From NCBI GenBank assembly GCA_039654915.1, contig CM077596.1:52512501-52576500 (forward strand): a DNA stretch of 64,000 bases, read 5' to 3'. The notes beneath the pieces were generated by a model. The model made no database searches, was not told the origin of the DNA, and was given only the letters and a program-made list of their open reading frames with translations. Below, piece after piece: positions 43,905 to 55,945 of the stretch; positions within the stretch are counted from its first letter, which is position 1; each line of letters starts with the position of its first letter. The translations under genes and the position numbers were made by a program. Source of the stretch: Aquilaria yunnanensis. Its lineage: Eukaryota > Streptophyta > Magnoliopsida > Malvales > Thymelaeaceae.

Positions 43905-44570
43905 ATAAAGGCACATATATTCACATTTGATGCTTTCATCAAGACAATTGATATATCAAAGGGTTGGTTCTACAAAGCATGAACAACTTACCAACATTAT
44001 CTAAGACCAGTAAGAGACAAATTCATTTGCAAAAATCATGAAGAAGCAAACCTTGGACTTAAGGCCTTGTAAGTAACTACAAAATAACACATTGTTTATA
44101 CTCACCCAACCTATACAATAACTACTATTTTAGTTTTGTTATACATGTAAATATAAATTCAGAGCAACAATTGTTGATCACGTAGCTACATCAAAGGTCA
44201 CATTTTTCAATGGTTCTACACAATAATTACTAAACAACAACTTTGTTGATACGATGATGAAACATAGATTTATAAGTCCGGACACATTACCAAGGTCACT
44301 CAAGTAGCTTCCATAGGAACAAAAGAAATTATAGTTTTGTGATGGGGAATTACACATATGATAGAATCCAGATATTATAGTTTCAAGCATCATATTGGAC
44401 ACCTCGTTTGAACTTTCACAAGAAGAATTAAGTAAAAAGCGAACTGAATCACCAGCTACCATCACTCCAATGAAACCATTAACCTCAACTTTACATTGAC
44501 AAATTCCCATGAAGAATATTCTAGAAGAATCTAAAAAAAAATGAGTGAAGGAGCAACACCAGCACAAAAA
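43905..44570 (+). pseudogene. Helitron RPA-like C-terminal domain
   Basis: Frames give ISKGWFYKACTTYQHYLRPV and RDKFICKNHEEANLGLKAL, a zinc-ribbon-like segment comparable to WYRACKTCNKKV of the true RPA1 in this window (with one Cys of the first pair lost), then IVDHVATSKVTFFNG and later degraded sequence. Together with the pieces at 40263 and 42123 it forms the RPA-like gene of the Helitron. Confidence 0.65.
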
Positions 44571-45690
44571 AGGTTTTTCAGCTCAACAAGTAATTTAAAA
44601 GAACTCAATATGTTGTGGAGGGTTTATGTATGCTAAGTCTAAGTCATAACAATATATACTTGAAGAGTACCTTTGCCTCCTCTTGGTTTCACTCTTCTAC
44701 GTTGATTTTTGTTTTTTTGTTTTGGATTACTTAATTGAAGATTGACTTTCTCATATGTTGTCAATTTTTATTTTTTGCTTTTCCATTCTTGATAACTTAA
44801 CATATATGTTCATAAATGATTTTGATTTATGTTGATGAATATATTTTTGTTATGGAAGTGAGAAAAAAATGTGACATTTCTTTTGGAAAACTTAATATCT
44901 CTCCATATATTTTTCTTCTCTTTCCCAAAACTAGGACCCTCTTTTTTCCTTTTGTTGGTTTTTGTTTTTGTCTCCACCACTAGCCGAGTCACCTATATAG
45001 AATTAAACTAATTATATTTATTTCATTGCTAATTTCATAGCAATATATGTGGTGCACAGGGTAACCAGCTAATTCTTCAAATCACCAATTTGTTTTCTCA
45101 TAATATTCATCCGTTGATTAATTGTTGCTGACAGTTCTAATAGTGGGATGAATAAGTGAAGATGGTATTAGATATTATTATTACATGTATGAATATATGA
45201 GTCTTTTTAGCATTTACATATTTATATTTTGAATTCACTACTAATCTTTTTAATAGATATACCAAGTGAACATGAACCTACCACTCTATTAGCACAAAAA
45301 AGAAACAAGAAGCATCGTTAGTTAGAATGATCTTCTAAAATCAGCACTATTAATTATGTAAGTAAAAAATACTACAAATTACAACTATAACATTCTAATT
45401 ATTTAGTATCTAATTTTTATTCTACATTATTCTACAACTAGGTACAATGCCTTTGTTGCAAATCAATTTGCCTCTTGTGAAGAACGTTTGCAACCAAATT
45501 TGTTTTGTATTTATATAGAATCCAATCAAATCTATTTTCTATATGTACATAACCTAATTAGATCTATGAAGAATATGGATTATTTTGGAAACACTTCCCT
45601 TGGTAGCATATGCTATATGTACAAGATAATACTAAAATGATGTAAATACTATTATAACTTATAATTTGTATCTCTTCATCCTTATTACTG

Positions 45691-45730
45691 TATAACTAAA
45701 ACCCGTGCGAAACGTGAGCTTCTCACCTAG
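45691..45730 (+). other. Probable Helitron 3' terminus
   Basis: ACCCGTGCGAAACGTGAGC followed shortly by CACCTAG and then T. A CTRR end before T and an upstream GC-rich near-hairpin fit Helitron 3' ends; the second arm of the hairpin is degraded. Confidence 0.5.
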
Positions 45731-46249
45731 TATTTCACTTATTTATTGTTCTTTAATTTTTTTGAACATAATGGACTACTTATTATTTTCAGATAATTAT
45801 TAGCTGAGTTCTTTAATTTTAATTTTCTTTTTTCATATATAATTAAAAACACTAATTTTACATGTTTTTATTTTTTTTTAGAAATTGATGATGTAATATT
45901 CAAGCTTTATTCTATTAGATCTAACTGCTTTTTATTGGAAAGTTTCAAGCATCATTCTGTAAGTAAATTTATAGACTATTTGATATCTTATTTTGTATGT
46001 TTTTTTAGAAAATATCTTGGTGGATATATATTTCATTTTATAAAAAGCCCAATAGCTCTTATGTTAAATCAAATTAGGGGTCTACATATCAAACTAACAA
46101 AGCTTGATTCAAAAGGGAACAAAAAAAATAAAACCTAATATCTGTGTTGCACAACATAATCAATTAAATACACAATAAGCAAATACTTCACTAGTCACAC
46201 AACCTAGCCTAACTTGGATAACTTCAATAATCAGGCTAACCACCTTGTC
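45731..46249. other. AT-rich spacer, no gene seen
   Basis: No recognisable feature between the Helitron end and the LINE fragment. Confidence 0.4.
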
Positions 46250-46640
46250 ATACTGCTAACAACCATAATGATCAAGCCTTTTGCTCCTCTCTTGCCAAAT
46301 GAAAAAAACCAAACTAGAAAAGCAAGCTTTCCAAAACTTAGATTCACCTTTTACAACTCTTTTTAACCATGATCAGCACCAAGACCATTGCTTAAGGGCT
46401 TCTTTAAGCTTCAGTAAACACATAACCTTACACCACACCAACAAAGAATAAGAGTATTCAAAAAATATATGGTCCATTGATTCAGTCACAGTCAACCAAA
46501 TAGGGCATAAAAGATAAGTAAGATTTAAATAAATGCATATTTGATCAAGAGGTGACAATTTATTTAACATTGCAAACCAACAAATCATAGAAAAGTTAGG
46601 CATAGAGCTCCAAACCAAGGAATACCACAAAAAAATTATT
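46250..46640 (-). pseudogene. LINE fragment: RT zinc-binding domain
   Basis: The minus-strand frame has WFAMLNKLSPLDQICIYLNL, YLLCPIWLTVTESMDHIFFE and YSYSLLVW, the zf-RVT domain at the end of plant LINE reverse transcriptases, with some Cys replaced. Only this domain remains. Confidence 0.65.
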
Positions 46641-47100
46641 AAAATTCTTCACAACTTAGAGATAAGCCAACTTCATAATGAATTTGCCATTCTTCACAGA
46701 CTCCCAAACTTGATCATGAACATTGATAGTCAACGGGGTTGGCTGGGCTAAGCTTAGTAGCTTGATATGAGGTCAATGAAGATCTTGCATGCAAAGACAA
46801 TATCAGAGCCTTGAGATGTTTTCTCGAGGAGAATGCTCAGATGATCAAGTTAGTTTTTGGTGAGTGAAGAGATAATAGAAAGCGAAGTAAAATTCTTGTA
46901 CCTCAAGATTGGTGAATGAAGTGGGTTTATATGGCTAAGGGAAGGTCCGAAAGGATCACTAAGTCTTGGGGGGTTTAAGGACCCCAAGTGTCCGACACCT
47001 CCATACTCATCCTATTCGAGGAGATGGTGCTAGTTGATGGGCATCGCTTGTCGCCTTCTTCAAGTATCTTCCTTAGCATTTTTTGCGTGGAGCGCATCAG
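46641..47100. other. Spacer, no gene seen
   Basis: Probably retrotransposon-derived DNA leading into the coiled-coil frame. No domain recognised. Confidence 0.3.
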
Positions 47101-47124
47101 TGTTAAGGTACTAATTGATCTTAT

Positions 47125-47379
47125 TTGCTGGAGGCCATTGTCACATTCTTCATTAGGGAGAAGTGCGTTGTTTGTGAGAAAAGCATGGAATCGTTGACCT
47201 CTCAAGTTGAGAGCCTGAAGTCTTTGAATGAGGCCCTGAAGAATGAGCTAAAGGATGAGCACCCAATTAGGAAGGTGCTAGCGGAGGAGCTGCTGGATTT
47301 GAAGGCTAACAAGGAGAAAGCTGAGGCTCGCTCTATGGATCTAAACTTAAAGCTACAGGAGTCAGCGGAGGCCCTTTAA
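47125..47379 (+). pseudogene. Coiled-coil frame, probably retrotransposon-derived
   Basis: An 84-codon frame with heptad-like Leu/Glu/Lys pattern (SQVESLKSLNEALKNELKDE, LAEELLDLKANKEKAEARSM). Such coiled-coil proteins often accompany plant gypsy elements, and the flanking degenerate sequence to about 47850 continues in broken frames. Function unknown; not a confident gene. Confidence 0.4.
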
Positions 47380-47859
47380 AAGGTTGGAGAGAGAAAGAGG
47401 CTTAAACCACTTTTGAGGTCAAATGGTTGACCTCTTTACTGAAGACTGCTAAGGACAAAATAAGGGTTGTAGAGATGACTTTGTCGATGGACCAGCTAGC
47501 TCCAATGAGTTCATTGACTGTTCAAGGCAAAGCCAGTTCAAGCTCATTTCACTGCTATGATGCCCCTTATGGAATGAATCATGAGGTTTGGTTTTGTTGG
47601 GTGACAGGGGCATGAGGCGTATTAGAGGCTTCAGACCAAGACTAATGACCACATGAAGGAGCTTGTTTTGCTATTCCAAAAAGTAGAGTAGGGGCTCAAT
47701 AAAGCCTTCGGTGAAGGAGGGCTTTCTTACCTACTGCTTTCAAGTTGAGCAGGCACATCTAAACCTAGAATTGTCCTTTTTATTGGCTTATGAAAGAGCC
47801 ATTTGTGATGGACATAGAGGAAGCTCTTCTTGAAGATGAGTTCTAAGTGATTTCGTTTG

Positions 47860-48655
47860 AGGTCCTTCTTTCAAAGGTACCAATTAAGTAACCAAGACAC
47901 TAAAGAAAGGTACTACCATAGCCGTTTGAGGGAAGACACCTATAACTATTGTGGAAGGGCATCAACAAGATTTTCCTTAACCCTGATGCCTTTGTATAAT
48001 TCATGCGTGCCCTCCAATATCCCCTTGAAATCCTTTAATCCTCCAACTACCATTAGACTGTGCATTGCCATTAGTATCTAATTCATAGTTTTTTACCTTC
48101 CTAATTTGTTGTACTTCGAGTTTACTTGTAAAGAACTCTAGTGGTTATGCTAATGAAATGCTTGTTTCATATTTTTATTTCTTGTATTTTGGAATTAAAT
48201 TGTCATATTAAATTGATTTCTTTGGTAGTCATATGCTTAGGCGTAAACGTCAAGTCATTTGTAGGGGTTATTATCACTTTTGGCAATCATTCTTTCGTTT
48301 TGCTACCTTTATTATGTTGGATCTCATCCTTATTCACTATAGTTTACGCTCGGTGCAATTCATTGTTGATCCATCTTAAGTTTTTATCAGTTTGTCTAAA
48401 TCTTTCATGTATCGCATGGCCAAGTTAAGGCCTCATAAGTTATCTCATAATTAAATTCAACAGAATGTGTTCTTTCTTTACTTGTATTCATTCAAAGCAT
48501 GATAATCATGTCATCTAAAGGAAAAGTTCATCTAATAAAACGAGCACCTTAATTTCATAAGGTGTACTTGTGCTTTCACTTTACTTCATAAGGTGTAGTA
48601 ACATTATCATTATGCAATATAAGGCAGTAGATCATCTGAGTGATAGGTCCTAGGC
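47860..48655. other. AT-rich spacer, possibly LTR remnant
   Basis: No coding recognised. It adjoins the integrase relic and could include an LTR, but no partner LTR is in view. Confidence 0.3.
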
Positions 48656-48659
48656 ATTG

Positions 48660-50330
48660 TTCCTTCCTCATTACCTGTGGATTCAAAGACTTCATCTCTA
48701 GTTTCATCCTTGACTAGGTAGGATCTATCCCAATTACGCCTTAGTGTCCCATGCCTAGGGTTTCTTCCTGTCAGTTACGATTTAACAAAGGCCATTTCCC
48801 TTACTTGAATGCCTTTCCTCTTGACCCTATTGTCATGGGTCAAGGTAACTCGTTGCTTGAAGGCTATTATGTAGACCCTAGCATCTTTTCTTAATTCTGC
48901 TAGTAAGTCTAGTCTTCCTTTCAGTGCCCTATCATTTTCCTTGGCATTGAATGGTTTAACCTCGAAAGGTTGGGTGTGCAGTTTTCAAAAGTATAAGTGC
49001 ATCCATCCCGTATACCAGGGTGAATGTAGTTTTACTAGTGGCCTTACGTGGCATCATTTTATAGTCTGATATGATGCTAGGTAATTCTTCTACCCATTTC
49101 CCTTTAGCTTCTCCCAACATTTTCTTTAGGCTGTCCTTTATGGCTTGATTGGTAACCTCCACCTATTTGTTTGAATGAGGATGGGCTATGGGTGCAAAAT
49201 AAAGTCATATGCCTTTCATATTCGCAAATTTATGGACTTGTTGATTGTTGACCCGTATACCATTATCTATGATAATGGCTCGAGGGCATCCAATCAATAA
49301 ATTATGTATTTATATAGAAACTTGATGATCTGAGGGTCGTTATTAAAGCTAAGGGCTCTGTTTCCACTCACTTGGTAAAGTAATCCATGGCTACGATACA
49401 ATATTTGACCTGGCCGAGAGCCGTGGGGAGAGCTCTGATTAAATCTAGGCCTTATATAGTAAAAGGTTATGGGTCAGTCACTAGTGAAGCGGCCGAAATG
49501 ACAACCTCTATTTTTAGGCATTAAGCTGGCGAGGGTTTACACTATTGGATAAAACTTCTGGCGTCTCCCCTAATTGTTAGCCAAAAACATCCTTGTCATA
49601 ACATCTTATGAGCCAAGAACTTTCTACTCTTCTTGCGTCGTTAGGCATCATTGTATGGTAGAAGTGAATCGATAGTTCCCCTCCAATGATAATAAACCTT
49701 TCTGATCGAATCCTAGTTAACTTTCTTTCCTTGGGCGTTTCGCTCATGCCCCAGTTTCGAGGTAGATCCCAATTGGCTTTCTCGAGTCATCCTCGAGAAC
49801 TTAGTGTTCTAACAAGTGGATCGACAGCTCCAAATGTTCTTCTGTCAAGGCCTTTTCTTGGTCTTTTAAGAGGGCATCTGCTATCACATTCTAGGCCCTT
49901 GGAATCTTATGAACCAACATAAGGTCAAACGCCTACATTAAATCTTTTCCCGTGTTTATGTACTTATAAAGAGTAAGGTCTTTGACTCCTGTTACTCATT
50001 GTGGCTTGGTTCACTATTAACTAGGAGTTGCTATATATTTATAGGCATCTTATCCTCATGCGATCAACCATCCATAGCCCCGCAGAGAGGGCATCATATT
50101 TTGCAATTTATTTGTGACCAAGAACTGAAATTTTGTTTTGAGCGCGGACTCTATTCCAAGGAGTGCCCATCGTACGATGCCTCCACCTTGGTAGTTGGGT
50201 CCAGATGCCCCGTCAACGTACATTTTCTAAGGTCAGACTTTTTCTAAACATTTTTTCTCTTTTTTTTTTTCTGTCGGTGCCATTTTGGCAACGAAATCAA
50301 CTAAGGCCTGTGCCTTGATCGCTCTTCGGG
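48660..50330 (-). pseudogene. Gypsy integrase and RNase H relic
   Basis: Minus-strand frames, in transcript order: an RNase-H-linker region RAIKAQALVDFVAKMAP (near 50290-50330), RNase H KMYVDGASGPNYQGGGIV (near 50190), integrase core ALGQVKYCIVAMDYFTKWVE (near 49400), and VTNQAIKDSLKKMLGEAKGK plus WVEELPSIISDYKMMPRKAT (49162 downward). The integrase C-terminal part has VKRKAFKKGDLV. Stops and frameshifts throughout. This is a different gypsy lineage from the element at 16325-21582. Confidence 0.8.
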
Positions 50331-50733
50331 GATCATAGTGGATATCAAAATCTTTTAATTTTATGCAGCATTTTGCTAATCTTCTCGATTTGTTAGGTTT
50401 TTTAAGAATATCTCAAAGTGGTAATTTGTTAGGCTTCTTCAGGCCACATAGGGACTTGGTTTTTCTTTCCAGGGCATATAGTATATTTGACCTCATTTCC
50501 CTCAGGGGAGGCAGGATGAGATCTAGCTTTGATTGCTCTATGCCCCTGTTCCTCTTCTTGGGGGCAGACCCGCCCTCTTTAGCCTTCGTTTCCTTCAGGG
50601 AAGGCAGAATGAGATCTAGGTTTGAATTGCTAAACAATATGGCCAAGAGCCTAGAGCTTAGTGGAAAAAGGGCTCTATGAAAATATAGTGGTTTGTATGA
50701 GGTTGACAAGGACAACTTTTAGCACTTACAAGT
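50331..50733. other. Boundary between two gypsy relics
   Basis: Contains an imperfect direct repeat about 115 bp apart (CCTCAGGGGAGGCAGGATGAGATCTAG-like near 50500, CTTCAGGGAAGGCAGAATGAGATCTAG-like near 50595). No clear gene. Confidence 0.4.
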
Positions 50734-52140
50734 ATGGTATCCAAATTGGCTAAGAATCAAGATAGGATGAAGATACAACAAGCCATAAAAAGTGAGGATT
50801 TGGAAGACTTCGAAGATGTTAGTTTCATGGGTTATTGGAATTCTTATCCACCAAAGCAAGGAGGGGGCAACTTTTTTCCAAAGAACCATCAACATGAAGA
50901 TTTCAATTATTCAAATCCAAAGGGTGCCACACAACCACAAGGGGAGAATTAATATGAATCGGACGCTTCATTGAAGGACTTTATGAAGGGAATGATGGGA
51001 GAGTTCATGCCTAAAGTAATAGGGATGACTAGTGGACAAAACAAAAAGATTAGTGCATTAGAAGAAGAGATGAAGACAATGCAAGCTAATACTCAAGCTT
51101 CAATAAAAAATTTGGAGACACAGATGAGCCAATTAGCTACCTTCATGAGCAAAAAGGCAAGTTTATACCAAGTGATACGAATGTTAATCCAAGGGAGTCT
51201 TGTCAAGTTATAACTCTAAGAAGTGGAAGGAATGTACGTGGTGACATAACCCAAGGAGCCACAAACTAAAAAAGACTGTTCACCTTAAGGACCCACCCTC
51301 CTGAAAAATGTTAAAGATGTTCAAGTGTTGCCACCAAGTGGTAAGAAAGCTCATTCAAAGGATGAGGGAAAAAATGTGCCCACTCAAGATGAAGCATTGA
51401 AGCATGTTCCCACTCTCCCATATCCTCAAAGGTTCAAGGCCAAGAAGGAAGATACTCAATTCATGACGTTTCTTAAAATATTCAAAAAATTGGAGATCAA
51501 CATTCCCTTCTTGGAGGCGATAAATCAAATGCCTTTATATACCAAGTTCCTCAAGGAGTTAATCACTAAAAAAATGAAGTTCCTTAACAAAGAGCTCATT
51601 TTGGTGAAGGAAGAAGCAAATGTCATCATTCAATAAGAAATGCCTTAAAAACTCAAAGACCTAGGGAGTTTCACCATTCCTTTGGACATTAGGTCTTTTC
51701 ATTGTGACAAGGCATTATGTGATCTTGGAGCTAGTATTAACTTGATACCATTGTCTATTTGTAAGAGCATTGGGCTTGGAGAGGTGAAGCCTTCATCAAT
51801 TTATCTCTAATTGGTAGATAGATCCCTCATCTTTCCAAAAGGTGTTTTAAAGAATGTGTTGGGCAAAGTTGGCAAATTTATATTTTCGGTAGATTTTGTG
51901 GTGTAGGATATGAAAGAAGATTGGAACATGCCAATCATATTTGGGAGATCATTTCTTGCTACCGGGAAGGCCATTATAGATGGGGAGAAAGGTAATCTCA
52001 CTTTGAAGGCTAATGATTAAGAGATTACTTTTAATCATGCTCAAGCCATGAAATCTATTGATGAGGGGATACCCAAGTGTTTTATGGTAGATGTCATTGA
52101 TTCTTACATTGAAGAGATAAAGGGATTCTTTGTTCATGGA
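50734..52140 (+). pseudogene. Athila-like gypsy gag C terminus and protease
   Basis: Plus-strand frames read NSYPPKQGGGNFFPKN, SLKDFMKGMMGEFMPK, QANTQASIKNLETQMSQLAT, then LPYPQRFKAKKEDTQF, FLKIFKKLEINIPFLEAINQ and MPLYTKFLKEL, then the protease region ALCDLGASINLIPLSICKSI and MPIIFGRSFLATGKAIIDGE. This order (MSQLA, PYPQR, DLGASINLMP) is typical of Athila/Tat-type gypsy gag-protease. Frames break at about 50950, 51215, 51636 and later. RT is not found downstream on this strand. Confidence 0.82.
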
Positions 52141-52747
52141 GGATTCACTTAGGAAAGCATTTGTTTGTGAGAATCCACTTGGTGAGGAAGTTCATGAAGT
52201 GATAAGTGCTTTGGAGGTCATTGATACCCAGGGGAAGTTACAAGTTCAAAGGAGAGGTTTAGAGCAACTTCTTTCTTGTTTGTTTTTAATTTTCCTCCTT
52301 ATGGTCATTTGTTTTTTTTTTGTTTTGTTTTTTTTTCTCAAGGGCTATGCTCAGTCCAAGATAGACAATGAGGAATAGGTGGCTCGATGCAAGGAGTGGA
52401 AGATTCTGATAAAGTGGTGGTAGCACATGATGTCTTCACTTTCGGTCGCACTGACTACACCATCTCGTTAAAGAACACCTGCATTGCCTTAAGCAACTAC
52501 GCTGGCGGAGGATGATTTTGTCCCCTACTACCCCCACCACCATCAAGCTTAGGCCCCTCCGCTTGTGCCAGTTCCTCAACTGCCGCCTTCATCGACCATC
52601 ATGGAGAACATATTCCTCTGCTGCCGCTTCCTAATTTCTTGCCTAGCCCTACCAAGAGGGCTATAAACACACTGCCTATTCTCGTCAAAGCATGAAGTAG
52701 GTTGATTTGTCGTCCACTATTAATGAGGAAGTTGAAGAGAGGGAGGA
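52141..52747. other. Degenerate retrotransposon DNA flanking the hAT element
   Basis: Continues from the Athila-like relic without a clear domain. It is split from 55946 onward by the hAT insertion. Confidence 0.35.
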
Positions 52748-53328
52748 CTAGCAAGTAGAGGTGGGAGGTGGGCTGGGTTGACCCGGACTGAACTGGGACC
52801 GGACCGCCGGTCAAACCCGCCCTGGGAAAAGCCTGTAATATTATGGGCCCAATAGGAGGAGGGAGACGCAAAAAAGACCTCCTCGGACCAGGAGAAGCTG
52901 GCAAAACTGCCCCGGACTGCCCCGCCTCACCGACCCGCCCCGCCCCGCCTCGCTGGTGCCACAACGGCTCCTTGCTGCCAGTAATGTTAACTTGCGAAAT
53001 TTTTTTTTAAAAAAGGGCTAATTACACAGCAGGCCCTCCACAAATTTCTGCTTCATTTCAGCCCCCAAAATTTCATTTTTGCCCCTCCCAACAACTAAAT
53101 TTCAAGGACTTTTTGGTCAAACTAATTTTTCCCCTCCCCCTATAAATACTAATGCCATTTTCACTCAATCCTCACACAATCACTCAATCTCTCTTCTTCA
53201 TCTACTATATTCTCTCAACCATTCTCCTTATTTTCTTAATCTCTTCCAAATTTCTTACTAATATCTTCCTAATATCTTCATAATCCTATCTTAATTTTGC
53301 ATTAATCACTACTATTAGTACGTGAGGC

Positions 53329-55504
53329 ATGGCTTCAAAAGGAAAGGGCAAGTCAACAAATAGTTCATCTTCCCGCAACACCGGCCTCCGAGCCTTGTTC
53401 CGTCGCCGATTTCGGCCCGCCGATAAAGGCATTTCAATTCAAGAGTTTCATGACGATGATGCCGGAATCGATATGACAAATTACGATTTGGGTCTCGATG
53501 ATCAATTATCCGATGATGAAGTGGAAGAGTTGGATGCGATGACGTCTGGGAATCCGTCAACAGAACTGACGCCTACAAAGTCATGAACCCGGCGTGGAGG
53601 AAACTCAAGCACAAGGTAAATCCACGAGACTAATTGCTTGGGTTTGGGAGCATTATGAGCTCATAAACAAAGGGGAGTCGAGGTACGGAAAATGCAAACA
53701 TTGCGGGAAAAAATTGGTGCATAGAAAGAATTCCGGCACTGGAACGCTGAAGTGGCATATTGAAAATCAACATGCTAACGTCCTCCCTAGTACCTGGACT
53801 ACTTCTGGAGGACAAACACAACTTGGGTCTACAACCGACACCGGCGGACCAGGTATATTTCATTTTAACCAACAATCTTGTAGAGAAGGTATGGTAAATT
53901 GGATGATGTTTACCGAAAAACCTTTTTCACAAGCTGAAGATGTCCACATAGAATCTTAGATAAAATCACAATTAAATCCTGCATTTAGAAAAGTATCTAG
54001 GAAAACTGCTAGGAAAGAAAGCTTTAGACAATTTGAAGTCGGAAAATTAGATTTGTAAGCATATTTTTCTGCTGTTGATCATTGTGTGGCATTTACTTCT
54101 GATATGTGGACATCACCTATAGGTCAATCATTCCATTGTGTTATTCTCATTGGATTGATTTTGATTGGATAATGCAAAAATGAATTTTTTCATTTAAGGT
54201 TATTGAAATAGATCATACTGGTTTTCAAATATTTAATTGTATCTTAGAAACTTTACGTGACTATTTTTGTACTGATAAAGTTCTGTGCATTTCATTTGAT
54301 AATGCTTCAAATAATGATGTTGCCGCTCGCCTTTTGAGTCAAAACTTAAAACCACCGCTCAACGGTGCATTCTTTCACGTTAGATGCATGTGCCATATTT
54401 TGAACATTTGTGTGCAAAAGGGTTTAGAAGTTCTCCAAAATGAGATTTTGCCTATTCGAAACTCATTAAAATATTTGATGTTCAGACCTGCTATTTTTCG
54501 TGAATTTAAAAGCTTTTGTATTGAAAATCAAAAACCATTTTCTTGGAAAACGGTTTAAATTGGATTGCCTAACCTGCTGGAACTCCACATTTTTTATGTT
54601 GCAAGATGCATTACCGTATGCAAATTTGTTGTCACATTTCATGAATTTAAAAATGGGTTCTGAATTTCTTACGACTGAAATTTGGGAGAAATGTTCCAAA
54701 ACCGGTGAATTGCTTAAGTTTTTTTACGAGGCAACTGAATTTTTCTCTGGTGTTTACTACCCAACAAGTCATCAAGTTTTGTTTCATTTAGTGAACATCA
54801 CATATGCTTTACATCAGTTTAAAAATGATGAGTTGTTAAAACCGACTGTCGAAGCCATGCGGGCTAAGTGGCTTCAATATTTCTCAAACATTCCACCTAT
54901 CTTTTTAGTCGCTTCTTTACTTGACCCGTATGTAAAATTAACGGGCACAACAACACTGCTTGAAGGAATTTTTCATACTTATTTAGAAATCTCTCATATA
55001 AATGTTTTGGCTATGTTTGCTTCTGCTTCCAAGTACTTGCATTTTTTATACAAGTTATATTGTGAGTGGCATTCGGATAAGGTAAGATCCGAAGCTCCTC
55101 AAACCGAGCCTCCAAGGAGATCAATCTCCTCAAGATTCAACCCGGGGCTCCAAATGCTCAAACGACCCCGACTGATGACATCGGGATTAGCTCAGGTTGA
55201 TGACTATCTCAACACATCGTTCGAGACAAGCGACCTCGACATCTTGGAGTGGTGGAAACAAAAGAGATCAAGATTTCTGATCTTGTCGATAATCACACAA
55301 GAGATTCTTGCCGTTCCAGTATCGACCGTCTCATTCGAGGCAGCATTTAGTGCCGGAAAATGGGTGATAACAGAAAAACGGTCAAGATTGACACCCGACG
55401 CGGTAGAAGTATGCGTGTGCAACCGAGATTGGGGACTCACAGCACTCCGGCAGCAAGACCAAAAGAGTTCGGATGAGGAGGTAATATCTGATACCGAGAC
55501 TTGA
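53329..55504 (+). pseudogene. hAT transposase, broken
   Basis: Starts MASKGKGKSTNSSSSRNTGL at 53329, with an acidic N terminus. A frameshift near 53580 leads to the BED zinc finger at 53630-53790: KCKHCGKKL...LKWHIENQH (CxxC, HxxxxH). Stops follow at 53957 and in the AT-rich stretch 53960-54500, where TSDMWTSPIGQSFHCVI-type sequence can still be read in pieces. From 54500 a long open part (to 55504) holds the catalytic-domain end (CLTCWNSTFFMLQDALPY, FLVASLLDPYVKL) and the hAT dimerisation domain (LDILEWWKQKRSRF, PVSTVSFEAAFSAGKWVI, RLTPDAVEVCVCNRDW). At least two frameshifts and several stops. Confidence 0.88.
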
Positions 55505-55775
55505 ATTTTTTTTTTCAATCATACATGTAGTTTGTATTTGATCTGATTTTGTTGTTCAGCACAGATCATAGGTTTCTATTATTTATCATTTCCGGAACGT
55601 TTTTGCCATTTCAAAATGTAAGACACGTTCCGATTATTTGTAAGTGCCGTTTGGCTTTTTAACTTAATAAAACTTACACCGGAGGTGGTTTTTTTTCTTA
55701 AAAATATTTATGACTTTAATAATTGTTTTATATATATATATATAGATATATATATTAACAAAAAAAAAAAAAAAT

Positions 55776-55920
55776 GAAACCCGCCCCGCCGAGACCCGGG
55801 ACCGGCTTGGAACCGCCCCACCGAGACCCGGGACCGGCTCGGAACTGCCCCGCCTTAAACCGGGCCGAGCCCGGTCCTCAGGACCCAGGCCCAGGACTGG
55901 CGGGTCCCAGGCCGCTCCGA
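55776..55920. repeat. GC-rich subterminal repeats of the hAT element
   Basis: Two copies of a roughly 33-bp unit (CCGAGACCCGGGACCGGCT...GGAAC) followed by GGGCC/CCGG palindromic words, next to the right TIR. Such subterminal motifs usually bind hAT transposase. Confidence 0.7.
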
Positions 55921-55945
55921 CCCGGTTCCCACCTCTACTAGCAAG

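Larger units (their letters stand above)
35760..45730 (+). mobile_element. Helitron relic with helicase and RPA-like genes
   Basis: Plus-strand remnants appear in the order expected of a plant autonomous Helitron: Rep/helicase-like protein, PIF1-type helicase, then RPA-like OB-fold protein pieces. The likely 3' end is ACCCGTGCGAAACGTGAGC...CTAG at about 45691-45730, followed by T. ACCCGTGCG close to a CTAG end is typical of plant Helitrons. The 5' TC end was not found. A part of the element is duplicated in tandem, and a solo LTR and a MULE MITE have inserted. Everything coding is broken by stops. Confidence 0.7.
52756..55937 (+). mobile_element. hAT transposon, 3182 bp, with exact 8-bp target duplication
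   Basis: The ends TAGAGGTGGGA and CCCACCTCTA (complement TAGAGGTGGGA) are perfect inverted repeats of 10-11 bp, flanked on both sides by CTAGCAAG (52748-52755 and 55938-55945). Subterminal regions are very GC-rich, with CGGGTC/CCCGGG repeats, notably at 55776-55920. The interior encodes a hAT transposase with BED finger and C-terminal dimerisation domain, now broken. The intact ends mean it could still be moved in trans by a related transposase; that is inference. Confidence 0.93.
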
